In this document: positions 61,701 to 64,000 of the stretch, in pieces
How positions within the stretch are numbered: the stretch's first letter is position 1
Layout of the letters: every line of letters begins with the position of its first letter
Origin: a bacterium
Lineage (GTDB): Bacteria > Pseudomonadota > Gammaproteobacteria > Pseudomonadales > Moraxellaceae
Length of the DNA: 64,000 bases
Reading direction: 5' to 3'
Assembly (NCBI GenBank): GCA_029945725.1
Contig: JAQSDB010000004.1
Span: forward strand, 1-64,000
The notes under the pieces: model-generated
What the model was told of the DNA's origin: nothing
Seen by the model: the letters and a program-made list of their open reading frames with translations, nothing else
Database searches by the model: none
Position numbers and translations under genes: made by a program

Positions 61701-64000
61701 TGCCGTCATGCTTGAGCATGCCCAGGGAATCAAGGCGCGCACTCAAATCTGCCGGCACTGAATTGCGATCAAAGCGGCCGGCCTGAATCTGCTCACGATC
61801 AATCTGCTCGCCCGGCAGCTTCTCGCGATTGGCCTCATAGTCGTGATGAACGGAATACTCCTTGTTGCCGCTCAGCTCGCTGTGAAACTTATCCTCAAAA
61901 TCTCGAATGTCCCACTTGCCGTGCTCGTCATGAGGCAGATAGCCAAGCCCCATCAGGGACTCGGCCATCGAGTCGATTGATTTTCCGCCCTCGCTTTTCC
62001 ATACGGCTTTCTTGAAAGCCCCTGCTGTCGGCGCATGCTTTTCGTCAACGCCCCATGTGCTGACGACCTCTTTCTTGTTGAGGCCGCCAATCTTGCCAAT
62101 GGCCTCGAACATGGAATCGCGTGATGGGTCTGGCATCGCACCTGAAACTGGTGCCTTGCTGCTCGGCACGCCATCTGCCTCACCCATCTTTGCGGTGAGG
62201 AACTGCCATGCCCGGTACACCGGCTGGCTCAGCACCTGGCGCCGGGCTTCGATACGGGTTTCCCGGCGCTGGCTCGCGGCCTCGCGCTGCATGCCGCGCA
62301 AGAATTTAGACTTTGCGCGTGAAACCCACTTCATGTCGGCCAGACTCTTTGCCGTCATGTCGGTGACCGCAGCATCAGTGGCAGACTTGCCAATGGCCTG
62401 ATAATCAGCGAACTGCTTTTCAGTCATGCCGGCATCTTCTGCCGTTTTGAACAGGGCTTCGTATCCGCGCACCTGCTCGGCACGCTTGATGGCTTCCTCG
62501 CTGGCGATCATGCGGTCAAACACGCCGCGCACTTCATCGTTGATCTGCACACCCATGTTATCGAGCGACTTGTAGACCGAGAGCATCCACGAGCGCAGGC
62601 GGGCAAACATCGGCTGCAATTCAACAGTCGGCGCCTTGCCTTCAAACAGGTATTTTTCAAAGCCTTCGGCAAACTTCTCGTGACTGTCGCGCTTTTCCTC
62701 AAGCGTGCGGTCGTTCCAGTTGGCGAGCCGATCCTCTGGCGTGGCACCGGACTCACCGAACCAGCGCAGCAGTGAGTCCATGTCAGACCGGATTGCTTCA
62801 GGCGCATCAGTGCCGCGAGCAAGCTCGTTCGTCATCTCAAGGAAATGATGGGCGAGTTCGTGCGGGAAGGTGGAGAGGTCTGATTCTTTGCCGAGGGAAA
62901 TCGTGCGCGTGTCGGGCGAGTAGGCGCCGCGAGTGGAGCTGCCTTGGGTCAGGCTTCCGTCTGATCCTGGCCGTCCGGAGAGTTCGCTGAGTTCAGCGTC
63001 TTGACGTAATCCCCGCCCCAGCTCAGACCGCGAATGACTGCCGGCTCCATCGCCATCAGCTTCGCTTCCCCGTACTGACTCAGAACTTCTGGCGGAAGGT
63101 TCGCTATTGCTGTCTCGCGAGCTTTTTGCAAGGAATCCGTCTCGGACTTTTGCGGTGATTTCGCCTGCCTTGTGGGCTTGATGAGCTTCTTCTGTGAGCT
63201 GTTCATGTAGATTATTATTGACTACCTCTGGCAAATCTGCAAGAGAAAACACCTCAGAGGCATTTCCCTTGCCTTTTGAGTTGTCAATAAATCGCATGGA
63301 GAAACGCGGTTCATCCCTATATTTTTCAGCAAGTTGGCGCATGACTTCAGAGGAGCCGACATGCGTCCGAACGTGCTCGCTGATCGGCACAGTACGGCCA
63401 GATCCGTCCTGCCTTTCCATGCGATCAGCACGAGGCAAGGCGCCTTTTCTGAAGGCGTCAACCGGATCACGGTAGGTATAAAGGATCTTCACATTGCGGC
63501 CAGCAGCAAACGCCTGCTCAATCTTTTCTACTGACGAATCCAGCGTGTTCATGTTGGTGTCATAGATGATTTCAGGCTTGCCGAGACTCTTTCCGGCCGC
63601 ATCCATGCCAGTTGTTTTGCCGGCGCCAGTGCCGCCAGCCGTGAACATGACGGTCTTGTCCATGCCTTCCGGTGTCGGCTCCTTCAGCTTTTCTGCATAC
63701 AGGCGCTTGATGAAGCCGCTGGCGGCCTCATGCACATCAGCAGAGCGGGTGCGGTCGGCCCTGTAGCCAGGCGAAAGCTCTCGGGCAATATCGGTATTCA
63801 GCAGCCGGCCACCCATGGCGCCATCGAGCTTTGCATATTCGGCCTTCACGCCCTCGTGATCGGTAGCCATGCGGTCTTTGAGTTGCTGGCCGATGTCATT
63901 GCTGCGCTGATGCAGGATATTCGGATCATTCTTGTCGAACGTTCCGCGATTGAAGACGGACTTTATTTGCTCTGGCCTCATTGCGACCCAGATGTCCCCG
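58747..64000 (-). CDS. giant phage polyvalent/ejection protein, 5' end outside window
   Basis: At least 1750 residues; the frame stays open through the right edge, and an ATG at 63981 falls inside the conserved block I-W-V-A-M-R-P-E-Q-I-K-S-V-F-N, so it is not the true start. Counting from that ATG, a zeta-toxin-like P-loop kinase domain lies at about 55-270 (G-G-T-G-A-G-K-T-T at 116-124). A low-complexity linker follows, then a zinc-protease-like H-E-L-A-H-H near 374, long helical regions, and a C-terminal part (about 1400-1744) like large polyvalent protein-associated domains. Multi-domain proteins of this kind are packed in the virion and injected with the DNA to counter host defences. Position before the tail fibre gene fits an internal virion protein. 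Confidence 0.78.
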   Translation of the reverse strand, partial: GDIWVAMRPEQIKSVFNRGTFDKNDPNILHQRSNDIGQQLKDRMATDHEGVKAEYAKLDGAMGGRLLNTDIARELSPGYRADRTRSADVHEAASGFIKRLYAEKLKEPTPEGMDKTVMFTAGGTGAGKTTGMDAAGKSLGKPEIIYDTNMNTLDSSVEKIEQAFAAGRNVKILYTYRDPVDAFRKGALPRADRMERQDGSGRTVPISEHVRTHVGSSEVMRQLAEKYRDEPRFSMRFIDNSKGKGNASEVFSLADLPEVVNNNLHEQLTEEAHQAHKAGEITAKVRDGFLAKSSRDSNSEPSARSSESVRGSEADGDGAGSHSRSELGRGLRQDAELSELSGRPGSDGSLTQGSSTRGAYSPDTRTISLGKESDLSTFPHELAHHFLEMTNELARGTDAPEAIRSDMDSLLRWFGESGATPEDRLANWNDRTLEEKRDSHEKFAEGFEKYLFEGKAPTVELQPMFARLRSWMLSVYKSLDNMGVQINDEVRGVFDRMIASEEAIKRAEQVRGYEALFKTAEDAGMTEKQFADYQAIGKSATDAAVTDMTAKSLADMKWVSRAKSKFLRGMQREAASQRRETRIEARRQVLSQPVYRAWQFLTAKMGEADGVPSSKAPVSGAMPDPSRDSMFEAIGKIGGLNKKEVVSTWGVDEKHAPTAGAFKKAVWKSEGGKSIDSMAESLMGLGYLPHDEHGKWDIRDFEDKFHSELSGNKEYSVHHDYEANREKLPGEQIDREQIQAGRFDRNSVPADLSARLDSLGMLKHDGIHPDIVAELFGYNSGQELMRDITRLPDPHTAIENLTDQMMLQEHGELTDPQAIERAAEQAIHNEARAKFMATGLKVLTKSPMPANQIAKAAKEAADSAIAAKQVKDLRPLQYTAAEAKANREALKLVAKDPAAAAASQRAALLNNRLARSAADTVTEIQKGMQYLARFSKPSLRAKVDVEYRDQIDALLGRFDLRQNVSEGPARAQVSLDNWVRSQVDAGYSPAFTADMLDQSVKMHYKDLTVEQFRGLVDGIKTIEHIGREQKVVTIDGKRLALESVTGDLIEKMKARGDAFTDSQLVNSPKPGVDPVFSVALDSAEAARRAAAAELLPQQFKANRYDMHEILGPFKGYIFNRVFDANYHKIDMLKGLSDEIRAKVDESLGKEWQKSLLDRVLNKTLMDNHTKPPELRRITRGEMLGIARHVGNESNFEKLTKGMGWNPADVWSFLHDNMTEKDWKATQITWDAAGKYWPEMEAMNRRLGNTAPGKVEARAFSTKFGEVKGGYAPIDYDPMRSRLSNKKAQNAAINPGDSLYDRSYFRSDTTTNGSLNSRVNNYFDFIDLGYHSVERRIHDTVHDLAYREALIDTNKIISNGDFQRQFLRTYGPEQYKSMQKWLGRVANAGNTDENMSEVKAFMSISRHAIVANGIAYRATTIAKHGTSAMLKSLGYFSGGGKKYFLSRFFSILTNHEAEAAGAMEKFAEIRARALQQDRDYRQASASIFEPESLRGMNERFGHAGVAWFDFLSAVPTAWAAYDRAIAEGIPVNRGGTGKPMEEHEAVAYANSIVREAHGSNIESARSMLMSNPDEIVKTLTTLHGFMNNSFGQNVDMMDKLRTPGFSRPEVMSRFLAAFFLPAMAAGWVANEFKDGDPWWDGVIKSMVGEAAGSLPILRDAYHAAEGYSSAGVMPYMSAIGTFAKPIHDAWDAAHGKEVKHPIKDLGNGIGLFIPGGGQLGTSAQYLSDVIHGKENPQGAGEFLKDTLFGAH

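Larger units (their letters stand above)
55728..64000. mobile_element. left part of a prophage integrated in dusA
   Basis: From the dusA breakpoint to the window edge all genes are phage-like and read on the minus strand towards the attachment site: giant polyvalent protein, tail fibre, small membrane protein, endolysin, holin and spanins. Most adjacent genes overlap by four bases, so it is one late operon. The order (internal or ejected protein, tail fibre, lysis genes) is like the end of podovirus structural regions. Integrase and head genes must lie beyond the right edge. Confidence 0.88.

Noticed and set aside
63206-63981. ATG at 63981 as the start of the giant phage gene
   Set aside because: The frame continues upstream to the window edge with I-W-V-A before it, and the ATG lies inside a conserved block, so the gene is cut by the window.
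1-64000. CRISPR arrays, tRNA or rRNA genes
   Set aside because: No regularly spaced repeats and no recognisable tRNA cloverleaf or rRNA segments were seen on reading. A tRNAscan or Infernal run would be needed to exclude them fully.

Overview
The window is high-GC chromosomal DNA from a gammaproteobacterium, most likely in or near the Pseudomonadales. Support comes from the gpx-msrB-alaA-htpX block, which has the order seen in Pseudomonas, a PA1571-like small protein, a recC-recB-recD locus, and HAE-1 RND efflux genes. The genus cannot be resolved from the sequence. No rRNA, tRNA or CRISPR array was recognised.

Layout. (1) Bases 1-466: an integron gene cassette (RraB-like gene plus a clear attC site) with no integrase beside it, and the start of a second cassette at the left edge. 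(2) 591-4383: peroxide and methionine-sulfoxide repair (gpx, msrB), an alanine aminotransferase with an unusual N-terminal extension, and the membrane protease HtpX. (3) 4720-9896: a secreted di-heme cytochrome c (RoxA/MauG-like) divergent from a large MalT/AlkS-type LuxR regulator. (4) 9927-13478: saccharopine dehydrogenase-like reductase, SDR, NAD-kinase-like protein and a small PA1571-like protein. (5) 13611-20162: tetR-MFP-RND efflux operon with a candidate operator, then a CecR-like TetR gene under a 44-bp palindrome, followed by what looks like the stump of its HlyD-type partner. (6) 20192-34087: lipid and redox metabolism. This includes a translationally coupled flavoenzyme/thioesterase operon, a probable heteromeric acyl-CoA dehydrogenase pair, YceI, a fatty-acid hydroxylase, an alkyl sulfatase, a PhaC-like hydrolase, an HPP membrane protein and a 1-Cys peroxiredoxin. 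(7) 34098-41567: diguanylate cyclase, OafA-type acyltransferase, a tandem array of small secreted paralogues and a TPR protein, ending in a second, broken copy of the acyltransferase 3' end. (8) 41683-55503: an AT-rich OLD-family nuclease next to recD, the recC-recB-recD genes carrying three separate repeat insertions, a hipBA toxin-antitoxin pair with a long inverted-repeat operator, a REP pair and an exported ATP-dependent DNA ligase. (9) 55708-64000: the left end of a prophage integrated into the 5' end of dusA. It shows a late operon read towards the attachment site: giant polyvalent protein, tail fibre, small membrane protein, SAR endolysin, holin, Rz with embedded Rz1.

The most unusual parts are the integrase-less cassette, the secreted paralogue array flanked by duplicated acyltransferase ends, the recBCD locus (two in-frame palindromic repeats inside recB and recD, and a small element that split the recC/recB overlap while duplicating 16 bp, thus keeping both genes intact, next to an OLD nuclease), and the prophage giant protein combining a zeta-like kinase with a zinc-protease-like motif. 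All functions are inferred by reading motifs; no database search was run.
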